A stretch of DNA of 35,307 nucleotides from an uncultured Gimesia sp. (GTDB lineage Bacteria > Planctomycetota > Planctomycetia > Planctomycetales > Planctomycetaceae). Both the position numbers and the translations under genes were made by a program. How positions within the stretch are numbered: position 1 is the first letter of the stretch; each line of letters starts with the position of its first letter. The notes beneath the pieces are model-generated. The model saw only the letters and a list, made by a program, of their open reading frames with translations. It was not told where the DNA came from and did no database searches. Of this stretch, positions 11,710 to 21,352 are shown piece after piece. The stretch is taken from assembly GCF_937910335.1 (NCBI RefSeq), contig NZ_CALEMX010000242.1, positions 1 through 35,307 on the forward strand, read 5' to 3'.

Positions 11710-12258
11710 ATGGCAGATATGGAACAACCCGAAGAAATTCAAAACCAAGCGGAAAATGATCCGGTTGAAATAACTGATGAATCACCATCCATGGAAGAAC
11801 AACTACAGACAGCAATTTCTGAACGTGCTGAAGCCCAGGATCGTTTTCTACGATCACAGGCGGAATTAGATAATACACGTAAACGCTATCACAGAGAGCT
11901 GGAGCAATTGCAACTCTACGCTGCCGCTCCCTTCATTCAAGATTTGTTACCAGCTTTGGACAACCTGAAACGAGCCAGCGATGCCGCTGAAAACGCGGAG
12001 CAGGTTGATGATCTCAAACAAGGTGTGGAAATGGTGGCGAAACAAATCCTGGATGTATTCCAGAAGCATAATGTCAAAGCGATTGATGCTTTAGGAAAAC
12101 CATTTGACCCTAATTTGCATGAAGCGCTCCAGCAGTTACCTTCAGATGAACATCCTGCCATGACTGTTACTCATGAACTCGAACAGGGCTTTATTCTCAA
12201 TGACAGAGTCGTTCGCCCCACTAAAGTGATTGTTTCTTCCGGCCCTGCTGAAAGTTGA
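11710..12258 (+). CDS. grpE: Nucleotide exchange factor GrpE
   Basis: RFLRSQAELDNTRKRYHRELEQ, DLLPALDNLKRA, LHEALQQLPSDEHPAMTVTHELEQGFILNDRVVRPTKVIVS. The ORF track begins at a TTG at 11659; ATG at 11710 is the likelier start. Confidence 0.93.
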   Translation: MADMEQPEEIQNQAENDPVEITDESPSMEEQLQTAISERAEAQDRFLRSQAELDNTRKRYHRELEQLQLYAAAPFIQDLLPALDNLKRASDAAENAEQVDDLKQGVEMVAKQILDVFQKHNVKAIDALGKPFDPNLHEALQQLPSDEHPAMTVTHELEQGFILNDRVVRPTKVIVSSGPAES

Positions 12259-12297
12259 TTAGTTTCTCATTGTCTTTTTTTTGTGAGAAGATGAACG

Positions 12298-12591
12298 ATG
12301 CCAACATACGATTATGAATGTTCCCAGTGCGATAATAAATGGGAAGAGTTTCAATCCATCAAAGCCAAACCGCTCAGAAAATGCCCTGCTTGCGGCAAAC
12401 TCAAAGCCAAACGAGTGATCGGCGCCGGTGCCGGAATCATCTTTAAAGGGTCTGGCTTTTACCAAACCGATTACCGTAGCAGCTCTTATAAAAAAGCGGC
12501 AGAGGCAGACAGTAAAGCACAATCGGAAAGTTCAAAGCCCAAAAGTGACAATTCAGACTCTTCGAAAAAGAGTTCCTCGTCTGATTCCTGA
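12298..12591 (+). CDS. FmdB-type zinc-ribbon protein with Ser/Lys-rich C-terminus
   Basis: MPTYDYECSQCDNKWEEFQSIKAKPLRKCPACGK; tail SESSKPKSDNSDSSKKSSSSDS. Confidence 0.9.
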   Translation: MPTYDYECSQCDNKWEEFQSIKAKPLRKCPACGKLKAKRVIGAGAGIIFKGSGFYQTDYRSSSYKKAAEADSKAQSESSKPKSDNSDSSKKSSSSDS

Positions 12592-12670
12592 ATACCTTTG
12601 AAATTCTGCCTGAATTGATCTATAAAAGCATCAGACTTTTCAATTGCTCCTCTTTTCGTCTGAGAGTTCG

Positions 12671-12877
12671 ATGATTCAGCCTCAAACATGCCCTATTTGT
12701 CGAAAGGTCGTCACAGCAAAAGCGAATGACGCCCAGTCTGCGTTTCCGTTTTGCAGCAAAAAATGTCGCGATGTGGATTTTTTCCGCTGGTCTGAAGGAC
12801 GTTATGCAATCATTGAGGAACTGGACCCGCACATGGTCGAGTTGCAACGTCTGGAGCAAGAGGGTGAAGACGAGTAA
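12671..12877 (+). CDS. yacG: YacG-family zinc-binding protein (DNA gyrase inhibitor family)
   Basis: CPICRKVV...FPFCSKKCRDVDFFRWSEGRYAI. ATG at 12671 preferred over the track start at 12644. Confidence 0.85.
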   Translation: MIQPQTCPICRKVVTAKANDAQSAFPFCSKKCRDVDFFRWSEGRYAIIEELDPHMVELQRLEQEGEDE

Positions 12878-12878
12878 C

Positions 12879-13958
12879 GTGACTTCACCAAATAACACTC
12901 CTACTCTCTCCTCAACTGAAAACTCGGAAAGCCCGCACCATACCGGCCTCTCTCCCGTAGCACGGGGGACTATTTTTGGACTGATCTCAGCTTTGGCCTA
13001 TACAGCCGCCAATATCGCACTGCGTGAAGCTGCCACCGATAACAACGTGGATTGGGCCATTTGGATTTCTGCATTGAAATCGATACCGGCAACCGTCGTT
13101 GGTTGGGTTCTGGTAGCCTATCGCGGCTCACAGGGCTTGCCATCTTTGCCTCCCCGGCGATTGATCATACCGTTCATCCTCACCGGGCTGGTAATGCAGT
13201 TTGGAGGTAATGTCATGTTTCAATGGTCGCTTAGTCTGGGTGGTCTGGCATTAAGCGTACCGCTTTGCTTCGCAACACTCCTGACGACAGGTGCCTTGCT
13301 GGGACGAATTTTTCTGAGTGAAGCGATTACGTCACGCATGTTTGCTTCCATGGTCGTTTTAACAGCTGCGATCGTATTATTAAGTCTGGGAGCTCACCAA
13401 GCAGAAGAATCGGTTTATGAACATATGGAGCACCATACCAACTCAATGGCGACGGTCGCTCTCACCATCTTTGTCGCCTGTTTTGCCGGCTGTGCATACG
13501 GTGTCGGTGGCGCAGTGATACGCGGTTCTGTCCGCGAGAAACTTTCGATTTCAGCCACTTTGGTTTTGATCAGCACGACAGGTTTAGTATGCCTTACAGG
13601 CACAGCCTTCTATCGACTTGGCTTTTCAATTTTGTGGGAAACGACCGCCTGGCAGTATCTGGTTATGTTGGTGGCAGGTCTCATGAATGCCGTCGCATTT
13701 TTCTCCATCGGTGCTGCAATGAAGTATCTGACTGTCACACGTGTCAATTTATTGAATGCTTCCCAAACTGCGATGGCCGCCTTTGCCGGTGTGCTCTGTT
13801 TTGGTGAAGAGTTAACGGTCTGGTTATTGAGTGGTACGGCACTCACCATTGGCGGTCTCTTTCTCATGGAAAAAAAGAGACCGACGATTCCGAATAGTAC
13901 AACAATTGAGCCATCCACACTGGACGTGAATCAACAAGAGGTCAAATCAAATGGATAA
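12879..13958 (+). CDS. EamA/DMT-family membrane transporter
   Basis: About 10 hydrophobic segments in two similar halves. GTG at 12879 follows the yacG stop closely; the upstream part of the track ORF (from 12726) is an out-of-frame read through yacG. Confidence 0.8.
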   Translation: MTSPNNTPTLSSTENSESPHHTGLSPVARGTIFGLISALAYTAANIALREAATDNNVDWAIWISALKSIPATVVGWVLVAYRGSQGLPSLPPRRLIIPFILTGLVMQFGGNVMFQWSLSLGGLALSVPLCFATLLTTGALLGRIFLSEAITSRMFASMVVLTAAIVLLSLGAHQAEESVYEHMEHHTNSMATVALTIFVACFAGCAYGVGGAVIRGSVREKLSISATLVLISTTGLVCLTGTAFYRLGFSILWETTAWQYLVMLVAGLMNAVAFFSIGAAMKYLTVTRVNLLNASQTAMAAFAGVLCFGEELTVWLLSGTALTIGGLFLMEKKRPTIPNSTTIEPSTLDVNQQEVKSNG

Positions 13959-14592
13959 AGAACAATCTTCACCGGAATGGCCCCTCATTACATCTTCCGT
14001 ACCAGCCGCCCCGGAATTACCTTACCCGGAAATCGACTGCGATTGGGATGCCCTGCATTGTCAGCCTATCATCGATCCCACCGCCTGGGTCACATCAGAT
14101 GCCATCGTCACAGGCAGAGTGCGGCTTAAAGCCCATAGTTCCATTTGGCATCAGTGCGTCTTGCGAGGTGATTTAGAATACATTGAGGTCGGCGAAGAGA
14201 CCAACGTGCAGGATGGATCCATACTACATACAGATTACGAACATCCCTGCATTCTTGGAAATCGAGTGACCCTGGGGCATTCTGCAATTGTACATGGTTC
14301 GATTGTGGAAGATGACGCCATGATCGCCATCGGTGCCACCGTTCTCAGTCGTTGCGTGATCGGCAAAGGCGCTTTGATTGCCGCGGGTGCTTTGGTACGA
14401 GAAGGTATTCATGTTCCCCCCAATACACTGTGGGCCGGCTGTCCTGCGCGGCAGATTAAGGTGCTTACCGCTCAACAGCAAGAACGATTAAAGGCAAACT
14501 GGCAACATTATGTCAATTTAGGAGCCGCCAGTTTGCAACGGTTTGGACGTTTGCATATTGATGCGCTCTCTCAGAACTTGTCGATTGAATAG
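13951..14592 (+). CDS. Gamma-carbonic anhydrase-like hexapeptide-repeat protein
   Basis: Left-handed beta-helix hexapeptides (ETNVQDGSILHTD, GHSAIVHGSIVEDDAMIAIGATVLSRCVIGKGALIAAGALV). 8-bp overlap with the upstream transporter. Confidence 0.85.
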   Translation: MDKEQSSPEWPLITSSVPAAPELPYPEIDCDWDALHCQPIIDPTAWVTSDAIVTGRVRLKAHSSIWHQCVLRGDLEYIEVGEETNVQDGSILHTDYEHPCILGNRVTLGHSAIVHGSIVEDDAMIAIGATVLSRCVIGKGALIAAGALVREGIHVPPNTLWAGCPARQIKVLTAQQQERLKANWQHYVNLGAASLQRFGRLHIDALSQNLSIE

Positions 14593-14733
14593 TCATTGCA
14601 CCTGACCACTGGTTCAGAATTCGTTCCAAAAACCTGCTTTTCGATCCCTTTTTTGCCTCGAAAATAGTCTCTCGACTGTGGTATCCTAAAGGTTCGATAT
14701 TTCAATGAAACTAATTATCTTCAGGATCATTTC

Positions 14734-16065
14734 ATGAATACCAAACCATCGAAGACTTCTCCTTCAACAACGCGTCGTGAATTCATCAAAACCGGATCAG
14801 CGGCAGTGGCTGCTGCCTCTACTTTTTCGGGTGCCGCTTTTGCGAGTACGCCCCAGTCGGCTGCACTGCAATCCAGTCTGTTTGCAGGTGGAACAGATAC
14901 GCTTCGCGTTGGCCTGGTTGGTTGTGGGGGGCGAGGAACTGGAGCTGCTGCGCAAGCCCTGGCTGCTGACCCCAATGCCAAGCTGGTAGCGATGGGAGAT
15001 ACATTTTACGATCATCTCGAATCGAGCTACAAAAACTTGAAAAAGAACACTGTTGCCGAGCAGGTGCAGGTTGATGCCGACCATAAATTCATTGGCTTTG
15101 ATGCCTATCAGAAGGTCATTGACTCTGTGGATGTCGTCCTCTTGACCACACCTCCTCACTTTCGCCCGATGCAACTACGGGCCGCCATCGAAGCAGGCAA
15201 GCATGTATTCGCTGAAAAACCGGTAGCCGTTGATGCTCCAGGTGTTCGTTCCATTCTGGAAACCTGTAAACTGGCCAAAGAAAAAAATCTCTCCATCGTT
15301 TCAGGACTCTGCTGGCGGTACCATCAGGGAATGCAGGAAACATTTAAACAGATTCACGATGGGTCAGTCGGCGATGTAATGGCCATTCAGTGCAGCTATA
15401 ACACACGCGGTTTATGGATGTTCAAGCGGGAGCCGGAATGGAGTGATATGGAATGGCAAATGAGAAACTGGCTCTATTTCACCTGGCTCTCAGGTGACTT
15501 TAATACCGAACAGCACGTTCACAGCCTGGATAAAATGGCCTGGACGATGAAAGATGAAGCTCCCATTTCCTGCAGTGGAACCGGTGGTCGACAAACTCGA
15601 ATCAGCAAGGATTATGGCCACACCTTTGATCACTTTGCCGTTGTTTACGAATATGCAAATGGTGTGAAAGGCTTCAGTCGCTGTCGTCAGCAGGATGGTT
15701 GTGCCGTCGATGTCTCTGATCATGTGTTTGGAACGAAAGGGCGCGTCGATGTGTTTAAGCATCGTATCTATGACACCAAAGGGGAAAAGACCTGGGAGCA
15801 TCGTCCGAAAAGCAAAAACATGTATCAGGTCGAACATGATGAATTCTTCAAAAGCATCCGTTCTGGAAATGCACTTAATAATGGTGATTACATGACGAAG
15901 AGTACCATGCTCGCCATTATGGGACGAATGGCAGCCTATACGGGTAAATCTATCACCTGGGAAATGGCCATGAATTCCACAGAAAATTTATCGCCTGCAA
16001 GCTATGAATGGGGTCCATTACCCGTTGCCCCCGTTGCCATGCCCGGTATCACGGCTTTCAAATAA
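14734..16065 (+). CDS. Gfo/Idh/MocA-family oxidoreductase with Tat signal
   Basis: Tat motif TRREFIKTGSAAVAAAS; Rossmann LRVGLVGCGGRGTGAAAQAL; HVFAEKPVAVDAPGVR. Confidence 0.93.
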   Translation: MNTKPSKTSPSTTRREFIKTGSAAVAAASTFSGAAFASTPQSAALQSSLFAGGTDTLRVGLVGCGGRGTGAAAQALAADPNAKLVAMGDTFYDHLESSYKNLKKNTVAEQVQVDADHKFIGFDAYQKVIDSVDVVLLTTPPHFRPMQLRAAIEAGKHVFAEKPVAVDAPGVRSILETCKLAKEKNLSIVSGLCWRYHQGMQETFKQIHDGSVGDVMAIQCSYNTRGLWMFKREPEWSDMEWQMRNWLYFTWLSGDFNTEQHVHSLDKMAWTMKDEAPISCSGTGGRQTRISKDYGHTFDHFAVVYEYANGVKGFSRCRQQDGCAVDVSDHVFGTKGRVDVFKHRIYDTKGEKTWEHRPKSKNMYQVEHDEFFKSIRSGNALNNGDYMTKSTMLAIMGRMAAYTGKSITWEMAMNSTENLSPASYEWGPLPVAPVAMPGITAFK

Positions 16066-16102
16066 CGGAGAGCGATTTAAAAATAATTGAATTCAAACCT
16101 AT

Positions 16103-16131
16103 AACGCTCACAGAGTTCTGTGAGCGTTTTT
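16103..16131 (+). terminator. Rho-independent terminator after the Gfo/Idh/MocA gene
   Basis: Perfect 12-nt complementary arms AACGCTCACAGA (16103-16114) / TCTGTGAGCGTT (16117-16128) ending in a T-run. Confidence 0.9.
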
Positions 16132-16418
16132 CAATTAATGCTTGCTTTTGAAGTGGGTTTCAACGCAATAAGCTAGCCTGGGATGATATGAATGAGATCA
16201 GAATTCTTTCAGATTGAGTGGATTATCGAAACCTTTACTCGTATCTAGTGTTTGATGGTTATAATTTTGGACTAGAAACATATAGATCTGACCATTCAAC
16301 GTTAAGTTGATTTTTTTGATTTTCAATAGACCAAGTGCTCCTACTTGACATCACGGGCATTAAGTCTTTTATTTGCAATCACTTACAAACCTAAACCTAT
16401 CTTTCTGGAGACACTCTG

Positions 16419-17189
16419 ATGCGACTCACTTCTTTTCTTTCTGTCTGCACGACTTTTCTTGCCGTCTGTACTACCGCAATAGTGACAGCGGATCCCCCAA
16501 AAGAGGGTAATCGAGGAGATCGACCGGAACAGCAAGATCGAGAGCGTGGTGACCGTGACCGAGGAAATCGAGAGCGTGGTGATCGTGATGGTCGTCCACC
16601 ACGAGATGGAAGAGGCGGCCCAAGTGGTCGTCCAGATATGATGAAGATGTTTCCAATCATAGTTGCATTAGATGCAAATAAAGATGGAGAGATTTCCAAA
16701 GAGGAAATAGAAAATGCAACGGCTGCGCTTCAAAAACTGGATAAAGATAAAAATGGAAAACTAACTGAAGATGAATTGCGTCCTAATTTCGGTAGACGAG
16801 GTGGCGACCGGCGTGGTCCCGGCGAACCAGGTAGACGTGATGGTGATCGGCGTGGTCCTGAAGAATCTGGGAATCGCGATGGTGATCGTCGCGGGCCCGG
16901 TGGCCCTGGTGGACCTGAAAATCGTGAAAGATTCAGTGCAGCAAGCTTCGTCGAAAAAATCATGAGTAATGATAAAAACAAAGATGGAAAGCTCACAAAG
17001 GAAGAGCTTCCCGAACGAATGCAGTCCATGTTTGACCGAATTGATACCAATAAAGATAAAGAAATCGATAAAGCAGAGTTAACCAAAATGGCTGAGAATT
17101 TTAAATCTCGCAATCGTTCTGGTGGCCGAGATCGCGGCACGCGAGAATCTGGCAAGGATCGCCCCAAACGTCCTGAATCAGAAAATTAA
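16419..17189 (+). CDS. Secreted EF-hand protein with Arg/Gly/Asp-rich repeats
   Basis: Signal peptide-like N-terminus; EF-hand loops DANKDGEISKEE, DKDKNGKLTEDE, DKNKDGKLTKEE, DTNKDKEIDKAE; low-complexity RDRGDRDRGNRERGDRDGR. Confidence 0.88.
   Translation: MRLTSFLSVCTTFLAVCTTAIVTADPPKEGNRGDRPEQQDRERGDRDRGNRERGDRDGRPPRDGRGGPSGRPDMMKMFPIIVALDANKDGEISKEEIENATAALQKLDKDKNGKLTEDELRPNFGRRGGDRRGPGEPGRRDGDRRGPEESGNRDGDRRGPGGPGGPENRERFSAASFVEKIMSNDKNKDGKLTKEELPERMQSMFDRIDTNKDKEIDKAELTKMAENFKSRNRSGGRDRGTRESGKDRPKRPESEN
16803..16919 (+). repeat. Three tandem 39-bp (13-codon) repeats inside the EF-hand gene
   Basis: GDRRGPGEPGRRD / GDRRGPEESGNRD / GDRRGPGGPGGPE read in frame. Confidence 0.8.
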
Positions 17190-17245
17190 ACAATCAAAGT
17201 AGTCACTTTCGTATCACTTCGGATCTAATTTTCAAGGATTTCAAT

Positions 17246-18601
17246 ATGCAATCCAAATTAGCCGTGTTCGCTTTGTTAATCTTGATTCACTCAAGCGTTC
17301 AGGCAGAATGGACTCGTTTTCGTGGACCAAATGGATCCGGTGTTTCTAATGAAAAAAAGTCAACACCTGCAGAGTGGAGTGATCAGAAAAACCTGAAATG
17401 GAAAGCGGCTCTACCCGGTCGCGGATCCTCCAGCCCGATCATTGTGGGTGATAAAGTATTTATCACCTGCTGGTCGGGGTATGGAATGAATCGGAGTGAT
17501 CCCGGCGATCAAAAAAATCTCAGACGGCATTTAGTTTGCTTGGATCGAAAGTCGGGAAAAATCTTGTGGGATAAATCGGTCAAACCGGTTTTGCCTGAAG
17601 ACACCTATACCGGCATGTTTGCTGAGCATGGATATGCTTCTCATACACCCACCTCTGATGGCAAGCGCGTGTATGTCTATTATGGAAAGTCGGGAGCGCT
17701 CGCTTATGATTTCGACGGCAACCAGCTTTGGCAAACCATCGTTGGAGATGAGCTCGATCCTCGTAGATGGGGTTCTTCATCGAGTCCCATTTTATATAAG
17801 GATCTCTTAATCGTCACTGCCACGGCAGAAAGTGAAGCGATTGTCGCTCTGAATAAAGTGACTGGCAAAGAGGTTTGGCGTCAGGAATCCACGGGTTTCA
17901 ACGCGACTTGGGGAACCCCCATTTTGGTTTCCATTAATGACGAGCGAACCGATTTGGTCATCGGCGTTCCTTTTGAAATTTGGAGTTTGAATCCTAACAC
18001 CGGCAAATTGCGATGGTATTGTGAAGCGATGTCTACCGAGACGTATTGTTCCAGTGTGATTGCTCATAATGGTGTGGTTTATGGAATTGAAGGGCGCGGC
18101 GGTGGATCCATCGCCGTACGTGCGAATGGTAAAGGAGATGTTACCAAATCGCATGTACTCTGGTCAGGTCGCGATTCCAATCGGATTGAAACGCCCGTCA
18201 TCTACCAGAATCGGATTTACTTCTTCTCCAAGGGCATTGCCAACTGTATCGATGCCAGGACGGGCGAACGCATCTTTCGCGGGCGTCTGGATTCAGGAAA
18301 TACCGTCGCTTCTGATGAACGTGAGGAACAAGCGGGAAATCGATCTGGCGGTCGTCAAGGCAGAGGCGGATTTCGTGGCAGTGACTATTCTTCACCGGTG
18401 ATTGCTGATGGTAAAATATATTTTACTTCTCGATCAGGTGAAACATATGTGATCAAGGCTAGTGACAAGCTGGAACAACTCTCTGTGAATCGTCTGACCG
18501 ATGATAATGAAGACTTCAGCGCAACTCCAGCGGTCAGTGGCGGACAACTCTTTATCCGCTCTGACAGACACTTGTATTGTATTGGTGAACAGGACAATTG
18601 A
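17246..18601 (+). CDS. Secreted PQQ-like/BamB-type beta-propeller repeat protein
   Basis: Signal peptide; WTRFRGPNGSGVSNEK start typical of this family; blade motifs (LVCLDRKSGKILWDKSV, IVALNKVTGKEVWRQES). Confidence 0.9.
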   Translation: MQSKLAVFALLILIHSSVQAEWTRFRGPNGSGVSNEKKSTPAEWSDQKNLKWKAALPGRGSSSPIIVGDKVFITCWSGYGMNRSDPGDQKNLRRHLVCLDRKSGKILWDKSVKPVLPEDTYTGMFAEHGYASHTPTSDGKRVYVYYGKSGALAYDFDGNQLWQTIVGDELDPRRWGSSSSPILYKDLLIVTATAESEAIVALNKVTGKEVWRQESTGFNATWGTPILVSINDERTDLVIGVPFEIWSLNPNTGKLRWYCEAMSTETYCSSVIAHNGVVYGIEGRGGGSIAVRANGKGDVTKSHVLWSGRDSNRIETPVIYQNRIYFFSKGIANCIDARTGERIFRGRLDSGNTVASDEREEQAGNRSGGRQGRGGFRGSDYSSPVIADGKIYFTSRSGETYVIKASDKLEQLSVNRLTDDNEDFSATPAVSGGQLFIRSDRHLYCIGEQDN

Positions 18602-18610
18602 ACCTGATTT

Positions 18611-19039
18611 CTACAGTGAAGACTCGCCTTGAATTGTCACTACCAGCCTGCGCCCACCGGCCCGATTGCGATGTTCACAGAGATAAATTCCTTGCCAGGT
18701 TCCCAGGCAGAGTCGGCCACCGCTGATGGGAATGGAAAGCGAATTACCAATCATCGAGGCTTTCACGTGGGCGGGCATGTCATCAGGGCCTTCGCAGGTA
18801 TGCACATAGGGTAGCGATTCGGGGGCAATTGTATTGAAAGCCATTTCGAGATCAACGGGAACATCGGGATCCGCATTTTCATTGATCGACAAAGAAGCCG
18901 ACGTATGCATGATAAACACATGCATGATTCCCACTTCAATCTGCGATATCTCTGGCAATTCGCTGATCACTTCTCGCGTCACGAGATGAAAACCTCGATT
19001 GAAAGCCGGTAATCGGATTTGTTTTTGTATCCATGCCAT
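18611..19039 (-). CDS. yjbQ: YjbQ/UPF0047 family protein
   Basis: IMHTSASLSINENADPDVPVDLE, DDMPAHVKASMIGNSLSIPISGGRLCLGTWQGIYLCEHR. Confidence 0.93.
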   Translation of the reverse strand: MAWIQKQIRLPAFNRGFHLVTREVISELPEISQIEVGIMHVFIMHTSASLSINENADPDVPVDLEMAFNTIAPESLPYVHTCEGPDDMPAHVKASMIGNSLSIPISGGRLCLGTWQGIYLCEHRNRAGGRRLVVTIQGESSL

Positions 19040-19054
19040 ATCAGGTCACTCTCT

Positions 19055-20203
19055 TCAATCGTGATGAGTTCGATCGGGAGCTGCCTCACACTGTGCTCGC
19101 CACCGGAGCCAATGATCGGCCAGGGTGATCGCGATCATCGCTTCCGCGATAGGTACAAAGCGGGGCAATAGACAGGGGTCATGTCGGCCTTTTGTTTTGA
19201 TCGTGGTGGGCTGGCCTTGTTTTGTTACTGTGGGCTGTTCGATCAGCAGGCTGCTGGTTGGTTTGACTGCAGCGCGAAATACGAGTGGCTGCCCGGTGGA
19301 AATGCCCCCCAGATTCCCGCCGTGACGATTGGAGTCTGTCGTAATTACGGGACCACCCTCCTCCGCATCTTCTTCGGCAATGAAGTGATCATTATTCTGA
19401 CTGCCTCGCATTGTGGCACACGCAAAACCCGAACCATATTCTACACCCAAAACAGCAGGAATACTGAATAGGGCTTTGGCAATATCCGCCTTCAATTTGT
19501 CGAATACCGGTTCACCTAGCCCGGCAGGCACATGACAGGCTACAATTTCAGCCACTCCACCAATGGAATCGCCCTCTTTTCGCACCTGATCAATAAACTC
19601 AATCATCTGAGTTGCCATTTGATGATCGGGACAACGTACCGGATTCAAACTACCATCGGAAAACTGCTCAACCTGATCAGCGGTAATTGAAGCTGGATCA
19701 GATATTTGTGCCTGCAAGTGACCGACTTGAGTCACATATCCCACAATGCGTCCCCCAAAGCCGGCTTCCAGAATTTTCTTGGCAACGACGCCAGCGGCAA
19801 CGCGGACGTTTGTTTCTCGCGCGCTTGATCGACCACCCCCTCGATAATCACGAAATCCATATTTTGCATCGTAGGTGTAATCTGCGTGCCCGGGACGGTA
19901 CTTGTCTTTGATGTCGCTATAATCTTTGCTGCGCTGGTCTTCATTTCGAATCAAGATTGCCAGGCTGGTTCCCGTGGTGACACCTTCAAAAACGCCTGCC
20001 AGAATTTCAGGGTGGTCCGCTTCTTTGCGCTGGGTCACAATCTTGCTTTGACCCGGTTTGCGTCGGTTCAGATCAACGAGCAGATCTTCCACGCTGAGTG
20101 GAATCCCCGGAGGAATACCATCAATAATCACTACATTGCCCGGACCGTGGCTTTCGCCTGCTGTTGTAATCCGAAACGCTTGTCCAAAAGAATTTCCTGC
20201 CAT
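19055..20203 (-). CDS. aroC: Chorismate synthase
   Basis: GNSFGQAFRITTAGESHGPGNVVIIDGIPPGIPLS, GHADYTYDAKYGFRDYRGGGRSSARET, SNRHGGNLGGISTGQPLVFRAAVKPT. Confidence 0.97.
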   Translation of the reverse strand: MAGNSFGQAFRITTAGESHGPGNVVIIDGIPPGIPLSVEDLLVDLNRRKPGQSKIVTQRKEADHPEILAGVFEGVTTGTSLAILIRNEDQRSKDYSDIKDKYRPGHADYTYDAKYGFRDYRGGGRSSARETNVRVAAGVVAKKILEAGFGGRIVGYVTQVGHLQAQISDPASITADQVEQFSDGSLNPVRCPDHQMATQMIEFIDQVRKEGDSIGGVAEIVACHVPAGLGEPVFDKLKADIAKALFSIPAVLGVEYGSGFACATMRGSQNNDHFIAEEDAEEGGPVITTDSNRHGGNLGGISTGQPLVFRAAVKPTSSLLIEQPTVTKQGQPTTIKTKGRHDPCLLPRFVPIAEAMIAITLADHWLRWRAQCEAAPDRTHHD

Positions 20204-20432
20204 ACACTGATTGTAACCGAAGGTTCTGGAATTTCATCCTTTCCATGCGGGTCCTGTTGATGAATTCGCAGAGAAGGTAGGAATTGTTCCGAATATTCGC
20301 ACTTCGCACCTGCAGGAATTGCTCTTCATTGGTTAAAATGAGTCTCAAAAGTGATCCCAGCCAATAATTTCTCTGTTTAAATGTATCGATTCCCTCCTTC
20401 GCGTATTACGGTTCACGGAAAGAAGTCCACTC

Positions 20433-21185
20433 TTGTCTGACCCGCAACAGAATCAATTCCAAACCGTCCAGTTATCAGGTTGTATGATTCTGAGTCTGAT
20501 GATTTTTATGGGTTGTCTGCTGCCTTTAATCTTTGTCGATCTGGCAGAAACTGCTTTAACAAATCTTCATCTCAGTCCACAAGCGGCGATTCTGGTTTTG
20601 ATTGGCATGATTTTCGGATCTTTGATCAATCTGCCTGTATCCCGTTTTCCTCTCGACCGGGAGGTAAACGTCCCTGTCTTTGAATCCGTGGCAGGTCTGA
20701 AATTAATGCCACAAATGCAACGATTAAGACAAGAAGCGATCATTGCCGTCAATCTGGGAGGGTGTGTGATTCCGGTTTTCCTGGCGATCTGGCTGTCGCG
20801 ATTCATCATCGCTGGTGGACTCACGCCCATCCTCGTCACTTTAACGGGAATGTGTTTGAATACAGCGATCTGCTATCGAGCTTCGCGTCTGGTCCCGGGT
20901 ATGGGAATTGCGATGCCGGTCTTCATCCCGCCACTGACTGCTGTGATAGCGACGTGGTTTGGATTTGCGATCATTGGACCAATCACAGGAGACTTGGGCG
21001 TGCACTTTCATCCGCTTTACGCTCCTGTTGCGTTCGTGATTGGGATCTCGGGACCATTGATCGGCGCGGACTTAATGCACTGGAAAGAATTCAAAAAACT
21101 GGAGTCTGCGTCAATCAGCATCGGGGGAGCGGGAACCTGGGATGGTATTGTTTTATCCGGCATGATTGCCTCGCTTCTGGCCTGA
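20433..21185 (+). CDS. DUF1614-like integral membrane protein
   Basis: Multi-TM protein with GSLINLPV, AVIATWFGFAIIGPITGDLG, GISGPLIGADLMHW and a C-terminal GGAGTWDGIVLSG, as in DUF1614 proteins. TTG start. Confidence 0.65.
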   Translation: MSDPQQNQFQTVQLSGCMILSLMIFMGCLLPLIFVDLAETALTNLHLSPQAAILVLIGMIFGSLINLPVSRFPLDREVNVPVFESVAGLKLMPQMQRLRQEAIIAVNLGGCVIPVFLAIWLSRFIIAGGLTPILVTLTGMCLNTAICYRASRLVPGMGIAMPVFIPPLTAVIATWFGFAIIGPITGDLGVHFHPLYAPVAFVIGISGPLIGADLMHWKEFKKLESASISIGGAGTWDGIVLSGMIASLLA

Positions 21186-21352
21186 GGTGAACTAAGGATG
21201 ATTCCAACTGATTCTGATCCAATACGGGTTCGACTTAAATTTCATTATTATTCGATTGGTACTCTGTTGCTAAAACCTATAAACTTTCTGTAGACGTAAA
21301 GAAATAACCAACCTCAGTCATCTGATGACGAACTGAACACGATATCAATCCA

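Noticed and set aside
12726-12878. N-terminal extension of the EamA transporter ORF starting at 12726
   Set aside because: It overlaps yacG in another frame and has no transporter character; a GTG start at 12879 just after the yacG stop is more sensible.
16296-16317. TCAAC-GTTAA-GTTGA followed by T7 as a terminator
   Set aside because: Only a weak AT-rich 5-bp stem, in a region already downstream of the strong terminator at 16103-16131.
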